DNA from: Chytriomyces cf. hyalinus JEL632
Taxonomy: Eukaryota; Chytridiomycota; Chytridiomycetes; Chytridiales; Chytriomycetaceae
DNA: 64,000 nt
Assembly (NCBI GenBank): GCA_025435555.1
Contig: JAIWWG010000040.1
Span: forward strand, 1-64,000
Direction: 5' to 3'
Shown: positions 22,405 through 32,646 of the stretch, one piece after another
Layout: each line of letters begins with the position of its first letter
Position numbering within the stretch: the first letter of the stretch is position 1
Translations under genes and position numbers: made by a program
Notes under the pieces: model-generated
What the model saw: only the letters and a program-made list of their open reading frames with translations
The model's database searches: none
What the model was told of the DNA's origin: nothing

Positions 22405-23225
22405 AACGCGTTTTGATGAAGCACGACTGCAACGAATCTTTCTGCATGAGCTGTTCGGACACAGAGCAGTAACATCGCGCAAGTGTGCCTTGCCATGCCT
22501 GTCTCAGCTGCATCCCGGTCTGGATGGTTTCTTGGTGGATGCGTCCAGTGAAAAGATGAGTCAAACTAACTATTGGAGTCCATGTTGGTGTGTGGTACGA
22601 GTAGGGTGAGAATCAAGAATAAAAATGCGCCCCCCGCATTTTTTGAACCTGGAATCGGTAAAGATGTCACCTCAGATGCTCTCGATTCACCACAAAATCG
22701 TTTTCCGTCAAAATAAACAATTTTTGGCAAGACGAAGGAACTGTTGAGAGGCGATTCCAGCCACGAGAACTCCAAATGAACAACGTCTTAATAAACAATA
22801 ATTTCTATCCTCCAAATACCCTCGGTTCCTCCTGACCTCCCATTCCTGTCCTAGCACCCAGCCGTGTGCCCGAAGGACCCTCACAACAGGAACAGTGCTC
22901 AAAAAAGACGTTGCGCGCAACACTTAAAACCAGATGGGAGAGCAGAAATGTGAACATTGCATCAAACCTGTCAAACCAATTCGATTCTTTACAATGGTCG
23001 CATCACATGAAATGGTTTTGAGAAGTGCAATGACGTTGACTCGATCAATAAACCTCAGCATCTCGAAATATTTCATTGAAGATATGCATGTCCAATCGCT
23101 GCATTTCTGTGATTGAAGGACAGCGAGTTGGTTTCAATGAATGCAAAACATCTAAACGCGTTTTTGATGAAGCGCGCCTAAAACGAATCTTTGCACACAA
23201 GCTGTCGGGATACACAGTCGCAATC
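22405..23225 (+). repeat. Pair of about 70-bp direct repeats, 750 bp apart
   Basis: Units at about 22405-22472 and 23155-23225 share most bases and encode similar peptides, RFDEARLQRIFLHELFGHRA and VFDEARLKRIFAHKLSGYTV. Conservation at the peptide level suggests the source was coding. The units lie after the LRR gene and after the AlkB relic respectively. Confidence 0.6.
22934..22998 (+). pseudogene. Relic of the AlkB-like gene's last exon
   Basis: The reading GEQKCEHCIKPVKPIRFFTM parallels the end of the AlkB-like gene 3.2 kb upstream (NYEHCIKPIKGIRFVITA), and the bases agree too. The catalytic Arg pair is not kept and there is no upstream domain, so this is a scrap left by a tandem duplication that took in the AlkB gene's end. 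Confidence 0.6.
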
Positions 23226-23514
23226 TACCGTGCGAGACATTCGACCATCTTTTAAACAGCATCTTCTTTATTTGCACAACAACACCACAACCCAACAATC
23301 CAAAAAAGTAAATAAAAGAAAAAAAAAGATTCAGTGTTAGCTGAGAGCACCCGAGACGCACTCTTGTTTCCAGCGGGAGCCAACGATGAGGCCCTGAATC
23401 ATGTCCCACCAAATCGAGATTACTAGTTTTGAATCGTGGAGAAATCAAGTTACTTAGCTGTATCCCATCTCAATTTGCGCAGGATCGAAAACGAGACCTA
23501 CGTTCCATCACGCA

Positions 23515-23690
23515 TGCCCCCCCTTATCTCAAATTCCCTCAGTACCCATATTTGCCCCCATAGCATGCTCTCAGTTGTCTCAACATCCCTCAGTGCCCAT
23601 AAATGCCCCCGATTATCTCAATATCCCTCGGTTCCCGTATATGCCCTCAGTTCTCACAAAACCGTCATAATCCCTCAGTTCCAATAAAAT
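23515..23690. repeat. Degenerate minisatellite of roughly 38-40 bp units
   Basis: About four imperfect units share CCCTCAGTNCCCATA followed by TGCCCCC and then TTNTCTCAA. The unit overlaps the 3' end of the acidic unknown gene, where it encodes the GTEGL-like tail. The inverted copy at 38.5 kb keeps fewer units. Confidence 0.6.
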
Positions 23691-24668
23691 CTGTCCTTGC
23701 CTGCGCAACTTGAATCGAGAATCCTGCAATGAGAGAAACAAAGTAAAAAGATGTGAGTAAAGAAAAAACTCACTGTGTTCAAACTCGTTTAGCCGAGACA
23801 AACAAATCTGAAAAACCCTCCTTTGGTAAGCAGATTCAAAAGAGACTCCGCGGCTTGATTGGATCCCACAGATCATCGACACCAGTTGCGTGATTTGTTC
23901 CTCGTCATCCCTTTTTACAATAATTAAAGTGCAGTTAGCACTGATCCTGATGAGATGGGAGGGTGCTCACGTTATCGACCGACAAATCCTTGAACCCTTC
24001 CCACCTCCCCGAAACTGCCATCCATTACAAATCCGTTTCCTCCCAGTCCATCGCCGTCTCTTCCCAATCCATCGCATCCTGATCGTCAACATCCATTGGA
24101 TTTCACCTTCCTCACCCACCTCCCCCTCCTCCCCCACCTCCTCACCCCCGTTCTCCTTCTCCTCCTCATCCTCCTCCCCATCCTCCTCATCCTCATACTC
24201 ATCCCCGTCCATGTCCCAGTCCATGTCCTGCTTCCAAGCATCGGACTCCAACAGCTCGGCCGTCGCGACTGCCATCTCCTCCAACTCCCTCGGGGTTGGG
24301 AACACCGTTGGCGCTGCCGGATATGGTGCTGCCGGATATGGTGCGTCCTCCGGAATTCGCTCCAAAACCCAGGCAGCCTCGTCTTCTTCTGGTCTTGGCA
24401 CCACACGTGCGCCCAACGGATGTTCGGACGAGTTGAAGGGCAGCAGAAAAGTGCGTTCGATTGCGGCTCGCAACTCATTCCAGTTCTGGGTGGATGTGGT
24501 CTTGAAGTTGTGGATAAATGACTCGCAGTAAATTTCTTGCACCAGGTGTTGGTACGGCTCGAGGCTTGTAAAGTCCAACAACGGCGTTGGTGGCTGTTTG
24601 TACGACTCCATAATGAGTCCAGTGATTAGGGTAACCTCCAGATCCAGTGTTGTTATTTTCCAACTCAT
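23665..24668 (-). CDS. Acidic protein of unknown function (copy A of a duplicated gene)
   Basis: Exons 24668-23971, 23910-23774 and 23723-23665 join in phase to 297 residues. The N-terminus (MSWKITTLDLEVTLITGLIM) is followed by a helical region, a Pro-Ala stretch (PYPAAPYPAAPTVFPTPREL), and a Glu/Asp run of about 50 residues, then a basic patch (MRWIGKRRRWTGRKRICNGW) and a helical C-terminal exon (RGVSFESAYQRRVFQICLSR). I recognise no family. An alternative frame over the basic patch reads MDVDDQDAMDWEETAMDWEE, equally suggestive, so the exon edge there is uncertain. A decayed inverted copy lies at 37.3-38.6 kb. The gene is divergent from the GRF-finger gene, with 257 bp between starts. Confidence 0.55.
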
Positions 24669-24925
24669 TAGCCCGCGACCAACAGCGGTTAGGTGGTTTC
24701 ATTTCTTGTTCAGATCATTTTGACGATACCTCTCGGGCCTTCCACCCTCGCTTCCACCCTTGCGGATATCAACTTGATCAATGTACGCTTGCACTCCTTT
24801 TCATATTCGAGCGGGGTGTCGAATTCTTGACTGATGTCAGTCACCACCTGTCTCACAATGCATGATATAAAAACACAACATTCCAGCAGTGAGCTTGTCA
24901 AATCAAAAACTTGCCCAAAAAAAAG

Positions 24926-25474
24926 ATGCGATGCCGAAAGAAGGAAAATGGAGTTGTCTGCAACGGCGAATGTGAGCAAGCAGAGAGTCGTACAGAGGCA
25001 AATCCAGGCCGCCTGTTCTGGCGCTGTACAAAGGGTCACGGCTGGAACGGATGGGTGCCCGCAGGTCAACAACAACAGACTCAACCACAAGCAGGATCAT
25101 CATCCTCGAGTCATCGATACACCCCCTATGCCACGCCTACGACTCCAGTGAGGGCACAGCAGCAACAACCCCGTGCAGTAGCGCCGTCCTCGCCAACTCC
25201 AGCGCCGCGAACAACTGTGCCACCGCCGTACTCGATCGTGTCTGATCGCGAAACACCGCCTGCCTCGCAAATTCCGATGGGCGACTATGAGGAGGAAGAG
25301 GATGGACCGCAGATTGGCGATCAGATTTCAGCCGTGTTGGATCCAGTTTCCACGCTGCTGGCGCAAGTTTTGCATGAAAACAAGACTTTGAAGGATGCAA
25401 ATACTGCTTTGGTTGCAGAGAATGAAGCGCTTAAAAAGAAGGTGCGCATTCTTGCTCAAGCTGTGGATTCGTGA
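24926..25474 (+). CDS. GRF-type zinc finger protein with C-terminal coiled coil
   Basis: This intronless 182-residue protein has an N-terminal GRF-like finger: Cys residues in MRCRKKENGVVCNGECEQAE, then NPGRLFWRCTKGHGWNGWV, which matches the G-R-x-F-x-C and aromatic core of the family. GRF fingers bind single-stranded nucleic acid in topoisomerase III, APE2 and NEIL3. A Gln/Ser/Pro-rich linker follows, then an acidic patch (DYEEEEDGPQIGDQ) and a coiled coil (ENKTLKDANTALVAENEALK) that should dimerise the protein. ATG 24926 is the first in-frame start. No enzymatic domain is attached, so it may be an adaptor. Confidence 0.7.
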   Translation: MRCRKKENGVVCNGECEQAESRTEANPGRLFWRCTKGHGWNGWVPAGQQQQTQPQAGSSSSSHRYTPYATPTTPVRAQQQQPRAVAPSSPTPAPRTTVPPPYSIVSDRETPPASQIPMGDYEEEEDGPQIGDQISAVLDPVSTLLAQVLHENKTLKDANTALVAENEALKKKVRILAQAVDS

Positions 25475-25657
25475 GCGCGCCTCTTTTTTTCTCTTCAGCA
25501 CACACAGGGAAAGCCGTTCGTTCATCAGCAGCAACTTGATTATGTTCAATTAAATATTTATTTGACGAGAGCCGTTGCGCAGTTCGTTGAGGGGTAATAA
25601 GCCATACTCGGGCTTCAAGAATAAAAAACAAAAGTTGGTTTGCATGGTAAAATGCGT

Positions 25658-27359
25658 CTACTCGCGATCATCGCCCGACAACTCCTCCAACGTCTTTCCT
25701 TTCGTCTCGGGGAGCAAGAACGTGGCCAAGATACCAGTCGCCATGATCACGCAAAACACGGAAAGGACAACAACAGTGTTGGTTGCAAAGTATGGTCCCA
25801 CGGCTTGGATTCCAATAATGGCGCCGACTTTACCGCATGCGGCAGAGATACCGTGACATGTTGCCTTGAACCGTGTGGGGAACACTTCTCCGGGGATGAT
25901 GAAGGTGGTGGAGTTTGGACCGAATTGGAAAAAGAATTGCGCAATGGTGTACACAATCAGGAACGGAACTTGCTGCGTCGAGATGGTTTCCCAAGTGGCA
26001 GCGAGGATGGCCAAGCAGATGGTGATGATGACGAAACCCATGATTTGGATTGGCTTTCTTCCCATGTACTCAATCAAACCAACAGTGAACCAGTATCCTG
26101 GAACAGTTCCAGCGCATGCCACAAGAATGTTACCAATGGCGATTTGGTAAAACAAATCCTGGATATCGAGGGGTGGGGTAATGAGTTTTCCGCCCACGCT
26201 GATTTTGGCGGGTCCGTTAAAGTTGATCAAGCTGAGCACGGTAGACTGGTTCAGCGCCAATCCGTACCAAGCCACGTCCAGAGCAAACCAGCAGTACGCG
26301 GTACCAATCAGAATCTTCATGTTTTTCCACTGACTGAAGTATTGGATAAAGTCGGACATTTTGCTTGGCTTGAGCAGCTCGTCTTCATCAATGATCTTGG
26401 TCGTGACTTTGGTGGCTGGTGTAATGGGAGCAGTATGGTCTTCAATGGGGAAACTGTCAGTAATGATTTGAATGTCTCTTGCGGCTTGTTCAATGTCCTT
26501 GTTGACATCAACAGTGAAACGTGGGGTCTCGGGGATGGTGAAACGGAAGTAGATGGTGGCGACGGCGGGAATGACTCCGAAACCGATGGCGATACGCCAG
26601 ACGTAGTCGAGGACGGCGTAGTCGTTGCGGATTTGGTCCTTGAGCGCGATCAGAGTTACGACATAGACCACGGAGCCCATCAGAATACCTGTAGCACGCA
26701 AAATGTAAGCATAAAGCAAATGTAGATGTAACAGGCATTATGAACTCACCGATTCCTTGCATGGAGAAGACGGCAGCAAGCATCATTCCACGGTAACGGA
26801 CAGAAGCGTATTCAGAAGTAATGACGGCAGACATTGGGTAGTCACCACCAATTCCGATTCCAAGAAGGAAGCGCCAGATGGAGATCATGACAATGATGGA
26901 CATTCCGCGCACCAGCGAAGACGAGAACGTGGATCCAATCGTGCACACAATGATAATCATCAACTCGATACCGTACACCTTTTTACGACCCATAGAGTCA
27001 CCGAGGATACCGAAAGAGATTTGGCCAAACAAGTTTCCCCAGTTGGTGGACGCCTTGAGCCAGCCGTCCACATGCACGCCGTTGGGGTAGTGGTCGACAA
27101 AGTTGACTTTGGTGTTTTGAGGCGTCTTGGGGATGGGGGCAGAGTTGTTGAAGCCAGGCATGTTGGCTGGGTATGATCCGGAGATGTACTCGGGACCGTA
27201 GTAGACTTGGTAAATCATGGGCAGGGCCTGGGAGATGACAAAGACGTCGTATGCGTCTGAGAAGAAACCGGCACCGGCAATGAGAACTGCACGGATGTGG
27301 AACCAACTGAGCTTGGCCTCGTCGAGGTGCGCGAATGTCTGCGCCTTGTTTTGAGCCAT
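25658..27359 (-). CDS. PHO84: High-affinity inorganic phosphate:H+ symporter (PHO84 family)
   Basis: Exons 27359-26750 and 26688-25658, separated by a 61-bp intron, give 546 residues with about 12 membrane helices (major facilitator superfamily). Family marks are GFFSDAYDVFVIS in helix 1, GIGIGGDYPMSAV in helix 4, WFALDVAWYGLALNQS in helix 7 and FGPNSTTFIIPGEVFPTRFK in helix 10; the GGDY, the WFALDVAWY triad and the FGPN Asn correspond to phosphate-binding residues in the structure of the fungal transporter PiPT. The central cytoplasmic loop and the acidic tail (EELSGDDRE) are usual. It imports phosphate across the plasma membrane. Two copies of a 12-bp motif lie upstream, which may relate to phosphate control. 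Confidence 0.95.
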
Positions 27360-27491
27360 GTTTGGGGTGGTTGTTGGGATAGTTTGGAGGGGGGTAGTAG
27401 GAGTTGGAGTGAGGCAGTTGGCGGAAGTTCTTTCGACGGAAGAGGGAAAAGCAGCTGCTTTTTATGTCAATTCAGAAGTTGCTCTTCGTCG

Positions 27492-27629
27492 GGCACGCGC
27501 CAACAAATGCGATTAAAAAAGTGGGAGATGTTGCCCCCTTTTCGTGCCCTCTGCCCTTTTGATTGATAATAATCCTGAAACTGAAAAAAATCAGGGTTTC
27601 ACAGACAACGACGAAAAGGCACGCGCCAA
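27492..27629. promoter_or_regulatory. Exact 12-bp motif repeated upstream of the phosphate permease
   Basis: GGCACGCGCCAA occurs at 27492-27503 and again at 27618-27629, 126 bp apart, 130-270 bp before the PHO84 start. The core is nearly palindromic and contains CACG, half of the Pho4-type E-box. A regulatory role is inferred from position and exact repetition. Confidence 0.4.
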
Positions 27630-27725
27630 AACAGAAAACAGTCAGCGACTTGTTTGTTTATTTTGTTTCATTTATTCATCTGAATATCAGTTTATTTTTC
27701 ATCTTTTTATTCCAATATTCTTGTA

Positions 27726-28572
27726 TCAGTTACTGCTGCTGTGCACAAAATGGCGACGCGCTGGAGGCGCTGGCTGGTCCAGCAACGGATCTCTCATGTC
27801 CGACCCATTCGCAATAGCATCATTCATGTCCCGCCACGACCTCCCCGCAAATCTCGCGGTATTAAACAACTGCGCATGCCCACTAACCCCTTTAAACACT
27901 GAGAAATAAAACACTGGCGTCCCCACCAACAATAACAACATTCCAACAATCATGAACGCAAACGAGAACCCAAATTTGCCATTCTCGCTGTTAAAATCGT
28001 TGTACGAATCGTTTCCGGCCTGGTTTTTAAAGACTCCGAAACATAGCACTGTGAGAAATTGGAGGAGCGTTGATGCGACCATTAGAATTAGGCAGGATAC
28101 TTTGATGAGACGGGTTCGCTGTGTCACGACTGGTTTGTTGTATAGGAAGCCCATGTAGTAGAAGGTCAGTACTGCTCCGACTCCAGAGCAGAGGGACGCT
28201 GGTTCAAATAGAAATTTAGCTGGCGCATGAAGATGCATATCTATGGCAAAGGTAGTGGGTCACTCACACATGACAGCAAAGAATCGAAACGCCTTCAAAG
28301 CGGCACAGTACCAAGCATGTTCACATGCCAAGTACTCTGTCTGGCAGAATGTCCCGCTGCACCCCTTGGCGTAAAACACGCCGTATGAACTAAGTACAAG
28401 TAAAAGTGTGGAGTGAGTGATGAGCGGATCCAAAGTTATCTCACAAGACTCACCCGTGATAGTTTGGGTACAGCACGTAGAACCATCCGTACGATGCAAC
28501 TGCGATTACATTCAGCAGCGCAGAGATTGCAAATGGCCACACGTAAGAGTTCAGAAGCGTCTTAGGGGACAT
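27726..28572 (-). CDS. Four-TM claudin-like protein 1 of tandem array
   Basis: Exons 28572-28454, 28389-28268 and 28198-27726 (intron phases 2 and 1) give 237 residues. Helix 1 (PFAISALLNVIAVASYGWF) is followed by an outer loop with cysteines (KGCSGTFC, LACEHAWYCAALKAF), helix 2, helix 3 (VSCLILMVASTLLQFLTVLC), the VFKNQA motif, a second loop and helix 4 (FAFMIVGMLLLLVGTPVFYF), then a cytoplasmic tail. This is the claudin/PMP22/Sur7-like layout. Fungal proteins of this layout sit in plasma membrane domains or sense wall stress, but I cannot assign one family. Three paralogues follow upstream on the same strand. Confidence 0.75.
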
Positions 28573-28707
28573 GTTTGTTTTTTGAAATGGGTTTCTGAAA
28601 CAATGAATCCAAACAACAACGCGAACCAACAGACAGTGATAAGTGACATTAAAAGCAATTATTTATATGCAACTACATTCAGTAAATTCAAACATGCTAT
28701 GCTTCCC

Positions 28708-29735
28708 TCATGCTCTCCGCAGCATCATCCCATACATTCCAAAAGAAACAGCAGACAGAACTGCAGCAACGGCCATCAACACCAGCGAACTTCCAAACCT
28801 CCCAAACGCGCTGTTGGGAATACTAAAAGTCTGCATCGATGGAATCCTTTGTGGCAGCACCTCGCCAGCAATAAAGAGACCCGACATGCCGCCGGGGCTG
28901 TTGATGCTTGTAACTGCTCTGTTTTTGAACACGACAAAAAACGCGAGCGACAATATTTGAAAAGTAAAGGCGAGAAAGATGAGAGCCAAGTTAGTGATGC
29001 GCACGCGTTTGACGGTGCGGGTATCAGATGGAGTAAAGACCAGGGTCGACAGCGAAGTGACGGACAGTGCCGCAGTGATGACGCATGCTCCGATTGCAAA
29101 TACTTGGAAGGAAATGAGGGGCTTGCACATGGGTGCGTTGATGCAAGTGTATGACCCACTGTGGCAGACTTGTCCGAATTGATTTGCGGTGTTGTTGGTG
29201 GAGGATGTACTAATGTTGGATGAAGACTTGCAGTGGAAAGAGGCTTTAAGAACGCCGTAGTTTCTGCATCGAGAGAGTAAGAACCCCAATCCAGGTGCGA
29301 TTTCAAACGAATAAAGACTCACGCAGAATACCCGGGAACATCAATCACGAACCAATCGGGCAGAGCAGTTGCCACGACTGTCAGCAGAAACGATACCAAC
29401 ACAAGGAAAATACTGATGGCAAGTGGCAAATGCTTTTTCATTATATGGATTCGTCCATTCGGCCTTGACAGCACCACGCCCTTGTACACGTCTGCCTTGG
29501 CTGTGGGTGTTTCGTTGTACACGCGGGCAAGTGTTGATTTTAACTGCGCATCTGCCGGTGACTCTTGATGTTGCTTGATGGGGTATGCAGAGTGAGCGGT
29601 GGGTCGGAACTCGTTGTTGTAGTGAAGTGGCAGCTTTGGTTTGGGTTTCACGTTTTGAACAACGAGCACGCTGTCCTGGCGAGATATTCTGGATGTAGGC
29701 TCAGGGTAACGAGATGATGACGGTGTTCGTGACAT
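28708..29735 (-). CDS. Four-TM claudin-like protein 2 of tandem array
   Basis: Exons 29735-29323 and 29263-28708 (intron phase 2) give 322 residues. It has a long cytoplasmic N-terminus before helix 1 (LPLAISIFLVLVSFLLTVVA), a Cys-bearing first loop ending in CINAPMCKPLISFQVFAIG, helices 2 and 3, the FVVFKNRA motif, and helix 4 after SIPNSAFGRFGSSLVLM. The first intron is in the same place and phase as in the other array members; the second intron of the others is missing. The NTNN-type stretch in loop 1 offers N-glycosylation sites. Function unknown. Confidence 0.75.
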
Positions 29736-29961
29736 GCGTTGTTGTTGTCAAAGGTTTGATGTAAAGTCCGCTGAGGTGTTTTGTTGATAAATGAATGAAG
29801 GGGAATTACAAACATTCGAAAAAAAGAAAGGCTTCCCCGCATTCCTTCTCATTATGACTTGCCGATAAACAATTGCTTCCTTCAAGGACTCATCATTACT
29901 GCGGGGATGGACCCCTCTCGGTCTTGGCGATATGAAAAAATACGTCTTTATAAAATACAAA

Positions 29962-30806
29962 TTAAACCACGCCAACAGGCACAGCATTGTAAAAGCTCTC
30001 CTCCTGCCCTGCATACGGCCTCTCATAAACATCCTTAAAAGGTGTCGAACTCTCCCCGCCTGAATGCTGACTCATCCCATGCTCGCCGCCAAACCGCAGA
30101 TCCTCCATCATCCTCATCAAATCCGCCATTGCCGCAAAACTCAATGCTCCCGCCATAACCAGCATCCAAAAAGACCCTCCAAACCGTCCTTCAAAACTCC
30201 GAAAATCGTCAAAATAGTCCCGAGCGGCGAGGAACCGAAACACGGTAAACAGCACTACTCCTGAAGATTGCAGTGTTGCTGTGACGGCGATGATGGCGAA
30301 TAGGTATTGGAGTGCTGAAGTGCGCATGGATTTGGTGGTGTGGCGCATTTGGAGGAGGGACATGCTTAGGTATGAGGTATATGTTGCGAATGGAATTGTG
30401 ATGAGGGCTGTGTTGTTTTTGGTGTGTGGGAGGGAGGTGAGTCAAAGCAGACACAGCAAATAAAAAAAATAAAAAAAGAGTGGGGCGTCCAGCCACAAGG
30501 GCGGGTCGGGTGAGCTTACCGAGAATGACCGAGAGGCGGAAAGCTGAAAGGACAAGACAGTAGTTTGCATTCGTACATGTCATGAGGATTAATGCGCAAG
30601 TGCCGTCGCTGCACTGCTTGGTTGTGAAGAGGCCGTGAGATCTGAGAGAAAGGGCGGGTTCAGTTGGGTGGGTCATGCGATGGGAGGGGAGTTGGGACTC
30701 ACGAGAGGTGGCCTGGAGACACTGTCACGTACCACGCTGATAGGAGTACGGAGCCTGCTGTTAGCAGACCTGATGCGAGCAAGGGCGTTGTTGGTTGTTG
30801 GAACAT
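29962..30806 (-). CDS. Four-TM claudin-like protein 3 of tandem array
   Basis: Exons 30806-30703, 30641-30520 and 30407-29962 (phases 2 and 1) give 223 residues. It is the shortest member. Helix 1 (LLASGLLTAGSVLLSAWYVT) comes at once, then the loop SHGLFTTKQCSDGTC, TCTNANYCLVLSAFRLSV, helix 2, helix 3 with SALQYLFAIIAVTATLQSS, FTVFRFLAARDYFDDF and helix 4. The second intron is 112 bp. The start is the first ATG before helix 1. The layout and splice phases match member 1 most closely. Confidence 0.72.
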
Positions 30807-30929
30807 GGGTCAGTGCGACAGAATTTTTATTTGAATCCCGATTTCATGTGTGTCATTTCTCAGCATTTCATTCAAATTACCAGCATTTCCTCCTTTATTA
30901 TTAGCGCTGCCAAGGGGAAAGCAACGTTC

Positions 30930-32291
30930 TTAGTTTGCTCCGTAGCTGTACCGATTACTTGTGGAGGGAACAAACTCTTGTCCGTCAATTATGATTGGCT
31001 GCGGCCGTTTCAGCGTCGGCACGTACTCGATGCCGTCTATAATGATGGGCTGGCCGCGCATCGACGGCGACAGAGAGTTTGCACGGTGCAGATTCGACAT
31101 GGACTGCCGGTGTCCGTATTCTACAACTGCCGGGGCACTGTTTGATTTGAAATCAGAAAGTCAGTTGTCAAGAAAATAACACACATCCAAATCACACGCA
31201 CTCAATCCGCTGGATGCATCGCGCAGCATAGAGCAACGCTACCACAGTCGCGAGTGAAAACAAAAACGCCATAATCATGCACACAAATGAGCTTCCATAA
31301 CTGCCAAAGCTTCCATACGGAATATTAAAGGATCCTTGTGACACGGTTCTAAACTGGTTCACGCTCGTGAACGGGTTACCGATGCTGAAAGAGGGTGTGA
31401 CGGAAAATGAGACTGCTGCGTTGGCTTGGTTCTGAAAGATTGCAAACAAGATGACGGACAGCAGCTGGCAGATGAAGGTGGAGAATGCGAGGATGACGGC
31501 GGACAGTTTCGTAATGCGCGAGATTCTCGAGGCGTAGTGGCCGTTGTGGATGGCGATAAACAAGACGCCCGCCGCAGCAAGAGACAAGAACACGGATACA
31601 CACCCTGGAAAGTGTGCCGCAGTAAACAAAAATTCAATTATGAGCTGAATGAAAAATCTAATTCCGGCGCAAGACAAAATTTTTGCACGTACCAAGGATA
31701 GTGAACGCCTGGAACGCCTGCAGCGTCGAGCAGAAGGAGCTTCCGCTGCAGACATACCCAGCTGTCACGCACTGCGTCGCTTGCTGTCCGAACGTGTTTT
31801 GCTGTCCGAACGGGTTATTCACTGCGGTGGCGAAGGTTGAAGGGCCGCATGTTTGCCCGTTGAAAAGGCCGTAGTTTCTGTCGAAGTTCGTGTGTGTTTA
31901 AGTTGGATGGTAGGTGGCTTCAACCAGTCAGGCAAAAACAGACAACTCACGCCGTGTATGATCCAGTCGAGTAATTGACCACGAACCAGTTGTACACGCC
32001 AGCAGCTACCACTGATAAGACTGCCGAAATCAGAGCTGCTGCCGCTGCGATTCCCACTGAAGGAAGCGCAGCTTTCGAGTGCAAAACCTTGACAGCTTCT
32101 GGCTGTTCGTACAGGGATGGACGAATTGACTGTCTGGTTGCTGGTCGGTTTAACGGTGAAATGTACGGTAGCTCGTCGTCAAGAGGGGAGTCGGAGAACA
32201 TTTCTCCAGGGTTTGTAAAGATAGGTCGAGGTAAGCTTGTTCGACTGGCTCTTGGTCCCATGGGGCTGGTGGGCTTGTTTTGGTAGCTCAT
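30930..32291 (-). CDS. Four-TM claudin-like protein 4 of tandem array, with extra C-terminal exon
   Basis: Exons 32291-31951, 31877-31693, 31604-31196 and 31137-30930 (phases 2, 1, 2) give 380 residues. Helix 1 is Ala/Val rich, and loop 1 has CGPSTF, QCVTAGYVCSGSSFCSTLQA and a duplicated NPFGQQ/TFGQQ motif. Helix 3 is followed by AIFQNQA, and helix 4 follows GSFGSYGSSFVCMI. A fourth exon not seen in the other members adds a cytoplasmic tail with two copies of QPIIIDG-x-E-Y/F-V-P, a likely docking motif. If the last intron is not spliced the protein stops right after helix 4, so two forms are possible. Confidence 0.7.
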
Positions 32292-32646
32292 TGGTAGACT
32301 TGACAGCCGGTCTATCTATAAATTCTAGGGTGGGAGGGTGTCCAGTCGGTTGCTGACCTGCCACGGATTTGATGGTAAGTAAACGTACTCTGGTTTAAGG
32401 CCCGGTGTGAATATATATACTTTTGAAGTATGTTTAAATTTCATTTGGACAGCTTCAGGCAGCATTGAATTTACGTTTGCTTTTAGTAGCATTTTACGCG
32501 ATATTTGCATTGCTCTACAAGCAGCCATACGTGGGTTCAGAGCGCGACTCCCGACGCGCGAACCCACTGGGCATCGGTGCTCTGTTTGACCAAAGGGGAG
32601 CTCATTCATTACAGATCTCCAATCAGGTTTTTTGCTTGAACTTGAA
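32292..32646. other. Divergent promoter region between four-TM protein 4 and the SH3 protein
   Basis: The two genes are transcribed away from each other, so this stretch should hold both promoters. A TATATATA stretch lies at about 32411-32418. An additional 5' exon of the SH3 gene carrying a signal peptide could lie here; a hydrophobic frame at 32465-32520 lacks an ATG. Confidence 0.4.

Larger units (their letters stand above)
22318..23620. other. Intergenic region with relic duplications
   Basis: No intact gene is seen. The stretch contains an AlkB tail relic and two copies of a short conserved segment (listed separately). Confidence 0.5.

Noticed and set aside
23515-23690. CRISPR-like array
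   Set aside because: Units are degenerate, without constant repeats and unique spacers, and the context is eukaryotic.
24096-24521. Pro/Ser/Leu-rich plus-strand frames opposite the acidic gene
   Set aside because: Low-complexity complement of the Glu-rich run; the minus-strand exons join in phase.
25866-27176. Long plus-strand frames across the phosphate permease
   Set aside because: They mirror the permease codons; the minus strand carries all transporter motifs in phase.
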